The notes beneath the pieces are model-generated. The model saw nothing but the letters and a program-made list of their open reading frames with translations. It was not told the origin of the DNA and made no database searches. DNA of 35,219 nt, from contig JAPVWK010000006.1 of NCBI GenBank assembly GCA_028572065.1, forward strand, positions 1 to 35,219. The letters are read 5' to 3'. Position 1 is the stretch's first letter, and each line of letters begins with the position of its first letter. The stretch is from Candidatus Methanophagales archaeon (GTDB taxonomy: Archaea; Halobacteriota; Syntropharchaeia; Alkanophagales; Methanospirareceae). Both the position numbers and the translations under genes were made by a program. Below are positions 15,896 to 24,683 of this stretch, one piece after another.

Positions 15896-16631
15896 GTATA
15901 GGCTGCGCGGCGAAAACAAGAATAAAGCGCGGGGAGCGCGTGCATGTGTATGAGCGGGAGAACTACAGGGATAGTTCAGGCAAAGTAAAACATCGCAATA
16001 CCCGCTATTTAGGTATATATAGAAATGACAATAAACAACGAAAAGCAGATAATTCCACCAAAAAAAAAAACGATTCAAAGAGTTTGAGGTTACAAAATCG
16101 GTGAAATACGGTGACATAGCAGTCCTTTACGATTTGTTCAAGCAATACGGACTTATCGAGTTATTAAACGGATTTATTCCAAGGTGAGAACTGCCCGCGT
16201 GGGCGAAGTTTTTGCCGCGCTTGCAATCAACCATATAATTGACAGAGAAACGCTCAACAAGTTTCCCAAATGGTATCAGGACACAGAATTGGAAGAACTC
16301 ACCTGCATCACCTCCAAGAAATTAAACGCCAGTAATCTTGGTGCGGTAATGAAGACATGCGGTAAAAAAGGCTCTGAGGGTATCGTTGACGTGTGCATTG
16401 AACTGTTCAACAAAATAAAGCATCTTGAGACAGAAACGTCTACACTGATCTATGACCTCACCTCCGCGTATTTTGGTAACGATGTGATTGAAAAGATATT
16501 CGATTGCTTCAAAAACTGTCTTGATTTTGGCGGAGAAAAGCAAGATAAAATTTCTGTGCTCACTAAAGAGCAAAAGGAGATTATTGAAAAGTTGGGTTTT
16601 GCAGATGCACTTTTCGGGTCGTAGCCTATAC
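15896..16631 (+). mobile_element. Internally deleted IS1634-like element with 22-bp imperfect inverted ends
   Basis: The left end (15896-15917) begins GTATAGGCT, and the right end (16610-16631) is its imperfect inverse, ending AGCCTATAC. The match covers GTATAGGCT, CG and CGAAAA within 22 bp. The element is 736 bp, far shorter than the 1.6-2 kb expected for the family, and encloses a broken transposase reading frame whose stop codon lies inside the right repeat. No clear direct repeat flanks it. It is a non-autonomous relic lying between nfo and mcrC. Confidence 0.75.
16025..16624 (+). pseudogene. IS1634-like transposase, frameshifted and shortened
   Basis: The protein can be read in three pieces. 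ATG 16025 gives MTINNEKQIIPPKKK. A run of eleven A (16060-16070) then shifts the frame to EFEVTKSVKYGDIAVLYDLF and on to GFIPR, which stops at about 16185. A second shift returns to the first frame for RTARVGEVFAALAINHIID and LIYDLTSAYFG. The last is the strand carrying the first catalytic aspartate (D of YDLTSAYF). The sequence then jumps to what looks like the C-terminal end. The catalytic core after the first Asp is missing, so the protein is dead. The A-run could in principle be a programmed slippage site, but the second break makes decay more likely. Confidence 0.7.
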
Positions 16632-16669
16632 AACGCTGAAAGTCCGGTAATAAAGCAATTTCACTCACT

Positions 16670-17284
16670 TTACGTAAACTTGCCCTGCTCAATTTCCCGT
16701 AGGCACGACTTCACTTTACTCACGATTTCGTTTAATTTCTCCTGTGAAACACTTTCACTTCTCACAATCTCGGATACGATACCAACAACTTTTCCAGGGG
16801 TCGCGCCTTCTTTATTCCTCGTGCTCACCCCGACTGCCTCGAAATCCTCAAATGATACAGGACTTTGGCAAAGAACAATTGCCGGTATCTTTACCCGTTT
16901 CAACACAAATCGTAATTTATAGATGAAATGTGCTTTTACATTACCGTGATGTTCTAAGAGAAGTTTATGTCGTCCGATTAGATCTATTTCCCTATGCTCT
17001 AATCCAAAGGTTGCAGCATGCCCACCACTTGATGGTGCATCTCTCGGTGTGCCACCACCGGCATTTAAAATTAATACACCCGTATTCACACCCTTTTCCC
17101 TTAACTCTATGGTTATCTCACATACCGGCTTTGGCACATGCCGGGGTCCAGGAGTCATGGCAACCGCGATTACATCGTTATGCCAGGCTTTCGCAAACGT
17201 CCCTCGTTGCGCGATGCCACCACCTAGCCCAAGTGCTTGCCCTTTTCTACATGCTACCAACTGTGTATCTCTACCAACTGACAT
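16670..17284 (-). CDS. mcrC: McrC, methyl-coenzyme M reductase activation component
   Basis: The 204-residue protein matches McrC: GRDTQLVACRKGQALGLGGG, NDVIAVAMTPGPRHVPKP, GVLILNAGGGTPRDAP, SSGGHAATFGLEHREIDLI and GRHKLLLEHHGN are characteristic. McrC is a component of the complex that reductively activates the nickel cofactor F430 of MCR using ATP. Here it is not in an mcrBDCGA operon but is the third gene after two atwA copies, with a 26-bp gap, which fits a dedicated activation operon. The N-terminal methionine-serine start has no competing upstream start. Confidence 0.93.
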   Translation of the reverse strand: MSVGRDTQLVACRKGQALGLGGGIAQRGTFAKAWHNDVIAVAMTPGPRHVPKPVCEITIELREKGVNTGVLILNAGGGTPRDAPSSGGHAATFGLEHREIDLIGRHKLLLEHHGNVKAHFIYKLRFVLKRVKIPAIVLCQSPVSFEDFEAVGVSTRNKEGATPGKVVGIVSEIVRSESVSQEKLNEIVSKVKSCLREIEQGKFT

Positions 17285-17310
17285 AATAAACTAATTTACA
17301 CCTTACCATT

Positions 17311-18909
17311 TTAAGCCGCTTTCAAATCCTCTATCTTCGTTATTTTGCCATTCTCCATGTGCGCTATTCTATCACAGACCAGATTAACAAAGTCCATGTC
17401 GTGGGAGACGATCAAGAATGTAATGCCCAAATTCGCCCTTGCCGCCCGTATGGAATCCGCAACAAAGTTCTTTGTTACCGGGTCCATTGTCCCCGTTGGC
17501 TCATCAAGTATAGCGATTGCCGGTTCCTTCATCAGTATTTGTGCGAGTACTATCCTTTGCCGTTCTCCAACGCTTAGTTGTGTATGGTCTTTGGATAGTA
17601 TCTCCTCGGATTCTTCATCGCTAAATCCAATCCCTTCTAATATGAACTTCACCTTCATTCTCGCAAGTTCTTCGGGCGCCTGCACGCCTATACAACTTGT
17701 GAGGTTCTCTAATACCGACCTATCGGGATAGAGAGAATATTCCTGGTGTAACATAGACACGTGTGTTGCCGTTTGCTCCCCGCTTCCAGGTGTAGTCGCA
17801 CTCCATGAGATCCACACTCCGGTCTCCGCTACCCGCCCTACATCTATCCACTTCTCGCCGGACCTTATCATGACAGTGCCACCAGTTACCGGATCTATAT
17901 GCGATATAATCCTGGCCAGGCTCGTTTTGCCCGAACCGCTTTTGCCTAATAGCCCAAATATCTCATTCTCATTTATTGTTAGCGTAACATCATCCACCGC
18001 CTTTACCATCCCACGCCATACCGAATAATAATATTTCTTGCAATGCTCTATTTTTATCTTCGGTTCCCCGATTTTCTTATACTCTTCGCGCTCTTTTTGC
18101 CCGACCTGCTTCTCAAATTCTGCTAGGACCTCTTTTGAATTACCGTATTTCACTATTTCACCGTGTTCAAGCCATAACGTCTTTTTTGTTAGTGCATCAA
18201 TCACGTAAGGCCAGTGAGAAGTAACAACCATAGTCATTCCTTCTTTTGTACTATCAATAAGCGCTTTGTGCACGAGCTTTGCCGTCTCAAAGTCTAACGT
18301 GCCCGTGGGCTCATCTGCTAACAGTAGCATAGGATCTAAAGCAAGTTGTCGCGCGAGTACTACCCGTTGTTTCTCGCCACCACTAAGATCGCTCGCGGGA
18401 AAGGTGACCCGATGAACCATTTTCACTGCTTTCAGCAAGTCATAAGCACGTCTGAATCTTTTATCCGCGGGATATTTCCTATTCTCCAAAGCCTGTATTA
18501 CGTTATACATGACTGAATCGTCACCGTATAGCCCAAAAGTACGCTGCAACATGATGGCTACACTTCGCCTCACTATACGCCTTGTTTCATTGTCTGCCCA
18601 GTAATTTAGCTCCTTCAAGTCCAATGTTGTTCCGCACTTGATACACACCTCTCCTGCTTTACTCGGTACGCCCACCCACTCGCAGGAAGGGCACATTGCC
18701 ACTCTGAAGATAATTTCACCAGAAGTAGGTTTGTATTCCTCGGTCCCTCTTAGCATGTGAAGCAAAACAGATTTACCAGCACCGCTTCTCCCGAGCAGCC
18801 CTATAGGCTCCCCTTCATATATATCCACGCTCACGTTCTTCAGGACTTCTTTGCCGTCGAATTCTTTACATATATCTCGTATTCTTACGAATGGCTCTTT
18901 TTTAACCAT
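17311..18909 (-). CDS. atwA: MCR activation ATPase component A2 (AtwA), copy 2
   Basis: Twin-ABC ATPase of about 532 residues that powers MCR activation. The first ABC half has Walker [15 protein letters not shown], signature [14 protein letters not shown] and Walker [11 protein letters not shown], and carries a zinc-ribbon insertion between Walker A and signature (CPSC then CIKC). The second half has [27 protein letters not shown] and IAILDEPTG. No membrane segment is present. I prefer the ATG at 18909 (GGTGAG seven bases upstream) to the GTG at 18921. It lies 25 bp or so after copy 1 and 26 bp before mcrC, in one operon. Confidence 0.93.
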   Translation of the reverse strand: MVKKEPFVRIRDICKEFDGKEVLKNVSVDIYEGEPIGLLGRSGAGKSVLLHMLRGTEEYKPTSGEIIFRVAMCPSCEWVGVPSKAGEVCIKCGTTLDLKELNYWADNETRRIVRRSVAIMLQRTFGLYGDDSVMYNVIQALENRKYPADKRFRRAYDLLKAVKMVHRVTFPASDLSGGEKQRVVLARQLALDPMLLLADEPTGTLDFETAKLVHKALIDSTKEGMTMVVTSHWPYVIDALTKKTLWLEHGEIVKYGNSKEVLAEFEKQVGQKEREEYKKIGEPKIKIEHCKKYYYSVWRGMVKAVDDVTLTINENEIFGLLGKSGSGKTSLARIISHIDPVTGGTVMIRSGEKWIDVGRVAETGVWISWSATTPGSGEQTATHVSMLHQEYSLYPDRSVLENLTSCIGVQAPEELARMKVKFILEGIGFSDEESEEILSKDHTQLSVGERQRIVLAQILMKEPAIAILDEPTGTMDPVTKNFVADSIRAARANLGITFLIVSHDMDFVNLVCDRIAHMENGKITKIEDLKAA

Positions 18910-18946
18910 TTTTACTCTCACCCATTATAATATTGATAAACTACTT

Positions 18947-20548
18947 TTAGAGATCCCTAAAATCTTCTATCTCCACTACTTTACCCTGCTCCATCTTCGC
19001 TACTCGATCACATACCTTCTCTGCAAAGTCGAGGTCATGCGTAACAATCACGAATGTTATGCCCAAATTCTCACGTGCTTTTATTATCGTCTCTCCCACG
19101 TATCTCTTTGTTACCGGGTCCATTGTACCCGTGGGCTCATCAAGCACTGCAATATTAGGCTCTTTCATCAGTAATTGCGCAATCAATACCCGCTGTTTCT
19201 CACCTACGCTCAGTTCATCATGCGTCTTTGGTAGAACCTCTGCTATTTCTTCATCGCTGAAGCCCACACCTTCAAGCACGAACTTCACCTTCATCTTTGC
19301 CAGATCATCGGGCATGCTCAAACCTATGCCGGTCGTAAGGTTCGCCCAGATAGTAAGTTTCGGGAATAACGAATATTCCTGATGTAAAACACCAACAAAA
19401 TGCGATCTCCACTCGGTCATACCGCCCACAATTACCCCGTTTTCTATGAATGTCCCCGCATCCTTCTTTGAAGCTTCATACCAACTCTCTCCGACTCGCA
19501 CCCAGGCGTTACCACCTGTTCCTGAATCCAAATGGCATACAATCCGCATTAAACTCGTCTTCCCCGCACCACTATGCCCTACAACACCGAATATCTCATT
19601 CTCATTTACTTCAAGCGTAACATCATCCACCGCCTTTACCACGCCTCGCGATGCCGAGAAGTAATACTTCTTCAGATGTTCCATTCGGATTATAGGATCG
19701 CCGAATTTTTTAAACTCCTCGCGCTGTATTTCTCCTACTTCCTTCTCAAATGCGGTCACCACATCATCCGTATTGCCATATTCTACTATCTCGCCCTTAT
19801 CAAACCATACCGTTTCCTCTGTCAACTCGCGAATTACATAAGGCCAATGAGAAGTGACGAGAAAAGTCGTCCCACCTCTTGTTGTCTCTATCAGTGCGCG
19901 GTGCACCACCTTTGCCGTCTCGTGGTCTAACGTACCCGTGGGCTCATCAGCCAAAAGTAAAATAGGTGCCAGCGCTAACTGTCTTGCAAGCACCATTCTC
20001 TGCTTCTCACCACCACTGAGGTCTCTCGTATCCGGCATGTTTACACGATGCAACATCTTTACGGATTCTAGTATTTCATATACCTTCTTCAGCCTCTTAC
20101 TCTTTGGATACCTTGTCCGTTCCAGTGCCTCTAATATATTCCAGATGACGCTTTCGTCACTATACAATGCGAAACTGCGTTGTAGCATGATAGCAATCGC
20201 ACTCTTTAGCGTTCGCCTCATCTCCTTATCCTGCCAGAAATTTACTTCCTTAAACTCGAATTCCGTAGCACATTTAGGACATTTATCCCCTACCCTGCTC
20301 GGGCCCTCTATCCAGGTACAGCCGGGGCAATACGCCAATCTGAATATTATGTCACCGCTATCCGGTGCGTATTCGTCAGTACCGCGAAGCATACGCAGTA
20401 ATACCGATTTCCCAGCGCCACTCTTTCCGAGCAGCCCTAACGGCTCCATCTCTTTTATATTCAGATTCACGTTCTTCAACACGGTTTTGTCTTCGAACTT
20501 CTTGTTCACATTCCGGACTTCTATAAACGTCTCTTTCTCTTCGCCCAT
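18947..20548 (-). CDS. atwA: MCR activation ATPase component A2 (AtwA), copy 1
   Basis: First gene of the atwA-atwA-mcrC operon, 533 residues. Both ABC halves are complete: [28 protein letters not shown] and [10 protein letters not shown], then GVVGHSGAGKTSLM, LSVGEKQRVLIAQ and IAVLDEPTG. The first half again carries a four-cysteine ribbon (CPGC and CPKC). It is clearly a paralogue of copy 2 but diverged, especially in the segment before the second signature. A single A2 gene is usual in methanogens, so a tandem pair suggests a heteromeric or specialised activator. The start follows GAGGGGG, and a TATA box lies at about 20580-20590. Confidence 0.94.
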   Translation of the reverse strand: MGEEKETFIEVRNVNKKFEDKTVLKNVNLNIKEMEPLGLLGKSGAGKSVLLRMLRGTDEYAPDSGDIIFRLAYCPGCTWIEGPSRVGDKCPKCATEFEFKEVNFWQDKEMRRTLKSAIAIMLQRSFALYSDESVIWNILEALERTRYPKSKRLKKVYEILESVKMLHRVNMPDTRDLSGGEKQRMVLARQLALAPILLLADEPTGTLDHETAKVVHRALIETTRGGTTFLVTSHWPYVIRELTEETVWFDKGEIVEYGNTDDVVTAFEKEVGEIQREEFKKFGDPIIRMEHLKKYYFSASRGVVKAVDDVTLEVNENEIFGVVGHSGAGKTSLMRIVCHLDSGTGGNAWVRVGESWYEASKKDAGTFIENGVIVGGMTEWRSHFVGVLHQEYSLFPKLTIWANLTTGIGLSMPDDLAKMKVKFVLEGVGFSDEEIAEVLPKTHDELSVGEKQRVLIAQLLMKEPNIAVLDEPTGTMDPVTKRYVGETIIKARENLGITFVIVTHDLDFAEKVCDRVAKMEQGKVVEIEDFRDL

Positions 20549-20579
20549 CTCTATTTACCCCCTCATTTTCGGATTCGAT

Positions 20580-20591
20580 TTTTATAATCAA
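20580..20591 (-). promoter_or_regulatory. TATA box of the atwA-atwA-mcrC operon
   Basis: The minus strand reads TTGATTATAAAAA some 32-43 bp before the first atwA ATG, giving a leader of about 10-12 nt that includes the GAGGGGG ribosome binding site. It marks the operon as separate from the 122-aa gene upstream. Confidence 0.5.
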
Positions 20592-20688
20592 GAAACAACA
20601 TAATCCCTGTCCTCGTGTTGCACAGAAATGTTGCCCCCATGTTTATGTTTAAACGTTTATTCTTCACTTATAAACTTTGCTATATTCT

Positions 20689-21057
20689 TCACCGCCTCTT
20701 CTTTAGCACCACTATATCGGGTCGCGGAGAAGCTTTCGAGCCTGCGAACTCGCGCTTGCAACGTTCGCACAGCTCCCTCGCGGTAAGTGTAACGACTTCT
20801 TCTGACCCCGGTAACTTCCGTGCATAGATGAATTCCGGCTCCACACCCACGGATTTACTTAATTCGCTCAGTATCGCATTTATCTTCGCTTTAAACACAT
20901 CAACATCATCGCTTTGCAGTCCTCTCAGATCAGCGGCATAGCCAACACAGCCACATGCCATCCCGAATACCTTCACCTCCGGCACGAATATGTTCCCTAC
21001 TAAATTCCGCAGTTCGCCCTCAAGTTTTCTCCTACTAGCACCTAGTTCTTCTTTCAC
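20689..21057 (-). CDS. Conserved-looking 122-residue protein in the U32 operon, function unknown
   Basis: I do not recognise this protein. It has a helical N-terminus, a CGC pair in VKVFGMACGCVGYAADL at about 30-46, and a second CERC pair in ARELCERCKREFAG. Four cysteines as CxC plus CxxC could bind a metal or an Fe-S cluster. No signal peptide or membrane segment is seen. Its start overlaps the stop of the U32 gene at 21054-22079 by four bases (ATGA), so it is made with the two U32 proteins and is probably their partner. The operon lies between mtrH and the atwA operon on the same strand, so a role linked to C1 metabolism is possible but inferred only from position. Confidence 0.75.
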   Translation of the reverse strand: MKEELGASRRKLEGELRNLVGNIFVPEVKVFGMACGCVGYAADLRGLQSDDVDVFKAKINAILSELSKSVGVEPEFIYARKLPGSEEVVTLTARELCERCKREFAGSKASPRPDIVVLKKRR

Positions 21058-22079
21058 TTTTTTATCACCTTCAATACCTTACTTGTTAGTTCATCACAAT
21101 ACCGGCAGTCATCACATATCTTTTTGCAGTTCTTCCATTGATCAATGCACCCATCCAGGAGCCCATTATCCAGATAAAAGGTATATCTAAGTTCTGAAGG
21201 GCAATCAAGTACTTCAAGCAGGTTGCCTTTGAGTTCCCTACGATGATATACTTCCATGCAATTTAAAATCCATCTAACCGCATTCGCTCTGCCCGAGATC
21301 TTGAATTCATCAATGCCTATTGCCTCATAAGCCTTCAAGTCTTCCGGCCTTATCCACGGCGACCGGATAATTTGCGCGGGGTCTCGAACACGGATGGATA
21401 TGCACTTATCAAAATAGTAATCACCAAAGGTATTTGGGGGTTGCACCTGAGCATTCTGGGAAGAAGCAGCACGAGACGATGTTATATGCGAGAAGAGGTT
21501 GAAATGCGCATGCCTGAAAGGGCACTTATACAGACAGCCTTCGTTCACGAGTACCCGAATGTCGCAATGGACCGCTTTCTTTATCGCTTTTAAAATCCCG
21601 AAGTCACGGTTTATGTTCGTGTCCACGGCGATTGCATCAGCCCCAAGCGCTTCAAAGAATTCAGCACGCTGTGGCGAATCCACATGTGCCACGCATGATA
21701 CGACAGTCTCCATCGAGTGTTCTCTTAAAAGCTCGACAAAATACGGCTCCGCCACCGTAACGCCATCAACGCCGGCTTTATTCAGCTCATTGAAATACCA
21801 GTCGAACGTCTTAAAACCATGCAAGGTCAGGTGATAGCCACCTAAGCATGAAGGGTTCATTACGATATTCAGCTTTACGTTGTGCTGATGTGCATAAGCT
21901 GTTTGTTCCTTTATCTCATCAACAAGCGCGGCATGTAGCGTTGCTCTTCCGCTACCCATAACATCCGGCGAGCCGGCCATATAAACCTCCGCTACATCTT
22001 TTAAACCCTCGGATTCTTTATACGCCAGTATCTCCTTCAAAGCAGGAAAATGCCCGGGATGCGGTATTATTAATCTCAT
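21054..22079 (-). CDS. U32-family protein, copy 2 (Fe-S hydroxylase/peptidase-like)
   Basis: A 341-residue TIM-barrel protein of the U32 group. It begins MRLIIPHPGHFPALKEIL and has VDTNINRDFGILKAI, the cysteine block VNEGCLYKCPFRHAHFN and a C-terminal cluster CKKICDDCRYC. Characterised U32 relatives (TrhP, RlhA, UbiU/UbiV) carry a [4Fe-4S] cluster and perform oxygen-independent hydroxylations of RNA or quinone, although the family is named for a collagenase. The cysteine pattern here suggests a cluster. Its substrate is unknown. It is translationally coupled to the neighbouring paralogue (4-bp overlap) and to the 122-residue protein. Confidence 0.85.
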   Translation of the reverse strand: MRLIIPHPGHFPALKEILAYKESEGLKDVAEVYMAGSPDVMGSGRATLHAALVDEIKEQTAYAHQHNVKLNIVMNPSCLGGYHLTLHGFKTFDWYFNELNKAGVDGVTVAEPYFVELLREHSMETVVSCVAHVDSPQRAEFFEALGADAIAVDTNINRDFGILKAIKKAVHCDIRVLVNEGCLYKCPFRHAHFNLFSHITSSRAASSQNAQVQPPNTFGDYYFDKCISIRVRDPAQIIRSPWIRPEDLKAYEAIGIDEFKISGRANAVRWILNCMEVYHRRELKGNLLEVLDCPSELRYTFYLDNGLLDGCIDQWKNCKKICDDCRYCDELTSKVLKVIKK

Positions 22080-23077
22080 TTGATAATTGTTAAGGCCTCC
22101 TTCGTCAGTTCATTACAATAACCACATTCGCCACAGACCTTTCGACACTTCTTCCAGTGCTCTATTGCGCCATCAAACTTGTCATTATCCATATAAAACA
22201 TATCCCTGAGTAGTTGTGGGCAGTCCAGAAGTTCAAGCAGGTTGCCTTTGAACGACCGGTGAGAATAAGATCGCATGCAATCTATAATCCAGTTCACCGC
22301 TTTTGTCCGCCCTGATAGCTTGAATGTATTTATTCCGATTGCTTCGTATTCTTTTAGGTCTTCCGGCCTTATCCAACCTGACTTGGTTATCTGTGTTGGA
22401 TCTCTCAAGCGGATATTTATGCACTTGTCGTAATAGAAGTCAGGAGCGAAAAGCGGAAAACGGGGTTGATTTAAACTGCTGAGATGCGAAGCGAGATTAT
22501 AATGCGAGTATCTGAACGGACACCTGTACAGACATCCCTCGTTCACGATTAACTTAACTTCGCAATTAACCGCCTTTACTATCGCTTTTAAAACATCAAA
22601 ATGCCGGTTTATGTTCGTATCTACGGTTAGCACATCCGCGCCGAGCTCTTCAAAGAATTTGGCTCGCTGTGGCGATTCGACATAAGATAAAACAGATACG
22701 ATAGTCTTCATCGGGAATTCGCGTAGGAGTTCCACAAGGTATGGCTCTGCCACTATAACACCGTCAACATCTGCTTTGTTCAGTTCGTTAAAATACCACT
22801 TGAACATCTTATAACCCTCAAATGTCAGGTGATGTGCCCCGGTACATGTGGAATTCATCACGATGTGCATTTTTATACCGTGTTGATGTGCATATTCTGT
22901 CTGTGCCTTTATTTCGTCTATTAGTGGCGCATGCAGCACACCTCTTCCGCTGCCCATCACTTCCGGAGACCCCCCCATAAAAACTTCTCCCACTTCGTTC
23001 AAGCCTTCTGCTTCTTTTACTTCTATTATCTCCTTCAGAGCGGGAAAATGTCCGGGATGCGGAATCATCAATTGCAT
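22076..23077 (-). CDS. U32-family protein, copy 1
   Basis: A paralogue of the next gene with the same layout: MQLMIPHPGHFPALKEII at the start, a VNEGCLYRCPFRYSHYN cysteine block and the end CRKVCGECGYC. I place the start at 23077, not 23095, for two reasons: the paralogue begins at the equivalent residue, and the TATA box at 23114-23123 puts the start of transcription at about 23092, downstream of the longer start. It heads a three-gene coupled operon (U32, U32, 122 aa). A pair of similar U32 proteins recalls the UbiU-UbiV heterodimer. The identity between copies is moderate, so the duplication is old. Confidence 0.85.
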   Translation of the reverse strand: MQLMIPHPGHFPALKEIIEVKEAEGLNEVGEVFMGGSPEVMGSGRGVLHAPLIDEIKAQTEYAHQHGIKMHIVMNSTCTGAHHLTFEGYKMFKWYFNELNKADVDGVIVAEPYLVELLREFPMKTIVSVLSYVESPQRAKFFEELGADVLTVDTNINRHFDVLKAIVKAVNCEVKLIVNEGCLYRCPFRYSHYNLASHLSSLNQPRFPLFAPDFYYDKCINIRLRDPTQITKSGWIRPEDLKEYEAIGINTFKLSGRTKAVNWIIDCMRSYSHRSFKGNLLELLDCPQLLRDMFYMDNDKFDGAIEHWKKCRKVCGECGYCNELTKEALTIIK

Positions 23078-23113
23078 TTTATATCTCGTGATCAATACTA
23101 ATTTCGTAATTGA

Positions 23114-23123
23114 CGTATAAAAA
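23114..23123 (-). promoter_or_regulatory. TATA box of the U32 operon
   Basis: The minus strand reads TTTTTATACG in the gap between mtrH and the first U32 gene. With normal archaeal spacing, transcription starts at about 23092, which gives the operon its own control and decides the start codon of the first gene. Confidence 0.5.
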
Positions 23124-23130
23124 TGTTACA

Positions 23131-23172
23131 GAATATAAAAAAAAAATAAAAAAAAGGGATAAAAAAGATCCC
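23131..23172 (-). terminator. Terminator of the mtr operon
   Basis: Just after the mtrH stop the minus strand has GGGAT, a seven-base loop, ATCCC and then a long T-rich tract. It looks like an intrinsic-type terminator and separates the mtr operon from the U32 operon. Confidence 0.65.
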
Positions 23173-23174
23173 CC

Positions 23175-24149
23175 CTATGCACCCAGTTTCATTAGTGGAT
23201 GTGGTTCCAGTGCATCAATGTCGTGTTCTGCCTTGTTCGCCTCTGAAACAATCATATCCGTCATACCAACCAGTGGGAACGCTAACGAGGCATTCTCTAT
23301 TGGCCCGTAAAGCACGAAATCCTGACCCGCCACGACTGGTATAACGTTTGATGCTACGTCACATATCTTGAACACATCTGCGCCGAGTCCTTCCCAGCCA
23401 CCCGGTCCTTTCGTCGCATGCTCCTTCCGGAATTTTTTCAGCCAGGTCCACGCGGAAGGTGCATTGTGGATACCTAATCCTACGGGTATCCCGAATTTCG
23501 ATTTGACGGCAAAACCAGCCGCGACTGCTGAGCCCGCTCCGGCACCTATGGGCAGCGTGGCATTATCACACAATGGTTTCGTTATTCCCAGGTCCCGCGA
23601 CAGAGCCACCAAGCCTTTATCTATGGTGCCTGCTCCGGTCTCTAACAGATCTATCTTCCCTGCAACCGACGAATCCTTTGGGTTGAACGCCAATACAATT
23701 GACGCTTCGATGGGGGAATTCTTGATCGCTTCGATCTCTTCATCTGTACACGAGATGTTTATTGAGTTATACACCGCTCGCCCTGTCAGCCCAACTTCAT
23801 CTACATACTTGAGTCCTGCAACTTTTGTCTCTGCGACCGTAGAGTCAATCAAGAAAGGAACGTCACATACGTCTGTACAGAACGCAATCTCTTTCTCCAT
23901 CGCCTCGGGTGTCTCCGAAAATATCTGCATTATGCACGGATTACCGGTTAAATCCGAGAATTCCGATTGCTTATTCAAGACCTCTTCCGCGGCTTTCTTG
24001 TCAAATATCCCTTTGTCCTCATCCTCAACCAGATAATGCTTTGCATAGAATATCGTGCCACAAAGAACAGTTGCGCACTCGCCCGGCTGTCCTCCTATCT
24101 TCAATCCACCAATTTCATATATATCCTGTTCTCTATCAAATAAAAACAT
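23175..24149 (-). CDS. mtrH: Methyltransferase subunit MtrH
   Basis: The soluble catalytic subunit that moves the methyl group between tetrahydromethanopterin and the corrinoid of MtrA. The 324 residues form a TIM barrel with family stretches MFLFDREQDIYEIGGLKIGG, VPFLIDSTVAETKVAGLKY, INISCTDEEIEAI, ASIVLAFNPKDSSVAGK and PVGLGIHNAPSAWTWLK. It is the last gene of mtrEDCBAFGH, as in methanogens, and a terminator follows. In a methane oxidiser the reaction would run in reverse. Confidence 0.97.
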   Translation of the reverse strand: MFLFDREQDIYEIGGLKIGGQPGECATVLCGTIFYAKHYLVEDEDKGIFDKKAAEEVLNKQSEFSDLTGNPCIMQIFSETPEAMEKEIAFCTDVCDVPFLIDSTVAETKVAGLKYVDEVGLTGRAVYNSINISCTDEEIEAIKNSPIEASIVLAFNPKDSSVAGKIDLLETGAGTIDKGLVALSRDLGITKPLCDNATLPIGAGAGSAVAAGFAVKSKFGIPVGLGIHNAPSAWTWLKKFRKEHATKGPGGWEGLGADVFKICDVASNVIPVVAGQDFVLYGPIENASLAFPLVGMTDMIVSEANKAEHDIDALEPHPLMKLGA

Positions 24150-24168
24150 AGTCCTTGTCCTCCTATTA

Positions 24169-24462
24169 TTATCCCATTAGGAATAGTACATACGTAACTA
24201 TTCCTATCATCACACCGTATAAAAGCCCGATTGTAAAGCCTAATCGTTCTCCCTGTCGTTGCCACAGTTCCCCGGCGACAAATTCCACGGTCTGGTCCAT
24301 CGTATTTATTCGGTCCAGCAGTTTTGTGTGCTCGGGTGGCGTTACTGATACTGGAACCGCAACCTCTTCCAGTTCATGTTCCAGTTTCGCCATAATATCG
24401 GCTTCGACTTCGGCTTCTATCTCCTGTTCAAGCTTCTCTTCTGTCTTTTTCTCTTCTCCCAT
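24169..24462 (-). CDS. mtrG: Methyltransferase subunit MtrG
   Basis: Small Mtr subunit, 97 residues. The Glu-rich N-terminus (to about residue 35) is longer than in most relatives. The core has VTPPEHTKLLDRINTMDQTV and EFVAGELWQRQGERLGF, then one C-terminal transmembrane helix (IGLLYGVMIGIVTYVLFLMG). It anchors the complex in the membrane between mtrF and mtrH. The spacing to mtrH is 19 bp and to mtrF 23 bp. Confidence 0.9.
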   Translation of the reverse strand: MGEEKKTEEKLEQEIEAEVEADIMAKLEHELEEVAVPVSVTPPEHTKLLDRINTMDQTVEFVAGELWQRQGERLGFTIGLLYGVMIGIVTYVLFLMG

Positions 24463-24485
24463 TCTTCTTTTCTCCTTTTCTGTCC

Positions 24486-24683
24486 CTACAACACAAGTTT
24501 AAGCCCGACTAAAAAGAAACTCGTGAAGAGCCCGATTGCCAGTCCTTTTATCAATCCTGCCCAGAGCCCTGCTGCGAACCGAGAATCTCGGCCGATTATA
24601 GTTATAAAGTGTCTCAGGTCTTCTATACGTGCGGTTAAAACAGCCGTTTCCGGTGTTTGTTGTACTACTTTCGGTGCTGCCAT
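24486..24683 (-). CDS. mtrF: Methyltransferase subunit MtrF
   Basis: A 65-residue subunit with a soluble helix (ARIEDLRHFITIIGRDSRF) and a single C-terminal membrane helix. It resembles the C-terminal stalk of MtrA, as is typical of MtrF. Its ATG directly abuts the mtrA stop region. Confidence 0.9.
   Translation of the reverse strand: MAAPKVVQQTPETAVLTARIEDLRHFITIIGRDSRFAAGLWAGLIKGLAIGLFTSFFLVGLKLVL

Noticed and set aside
15830-16117. Minus-strand 95-codon frame upstream of nfo
   Set aside because: It runs across the left end of the IS relic and reads the A-run as polyphenylalanine/tryptophan; it has no family features.
23368-24036. 222-codon plus-strand frame opposite mtrH
   Set aside because: Antisense shadow of a well-identified gene, with no independent signals.
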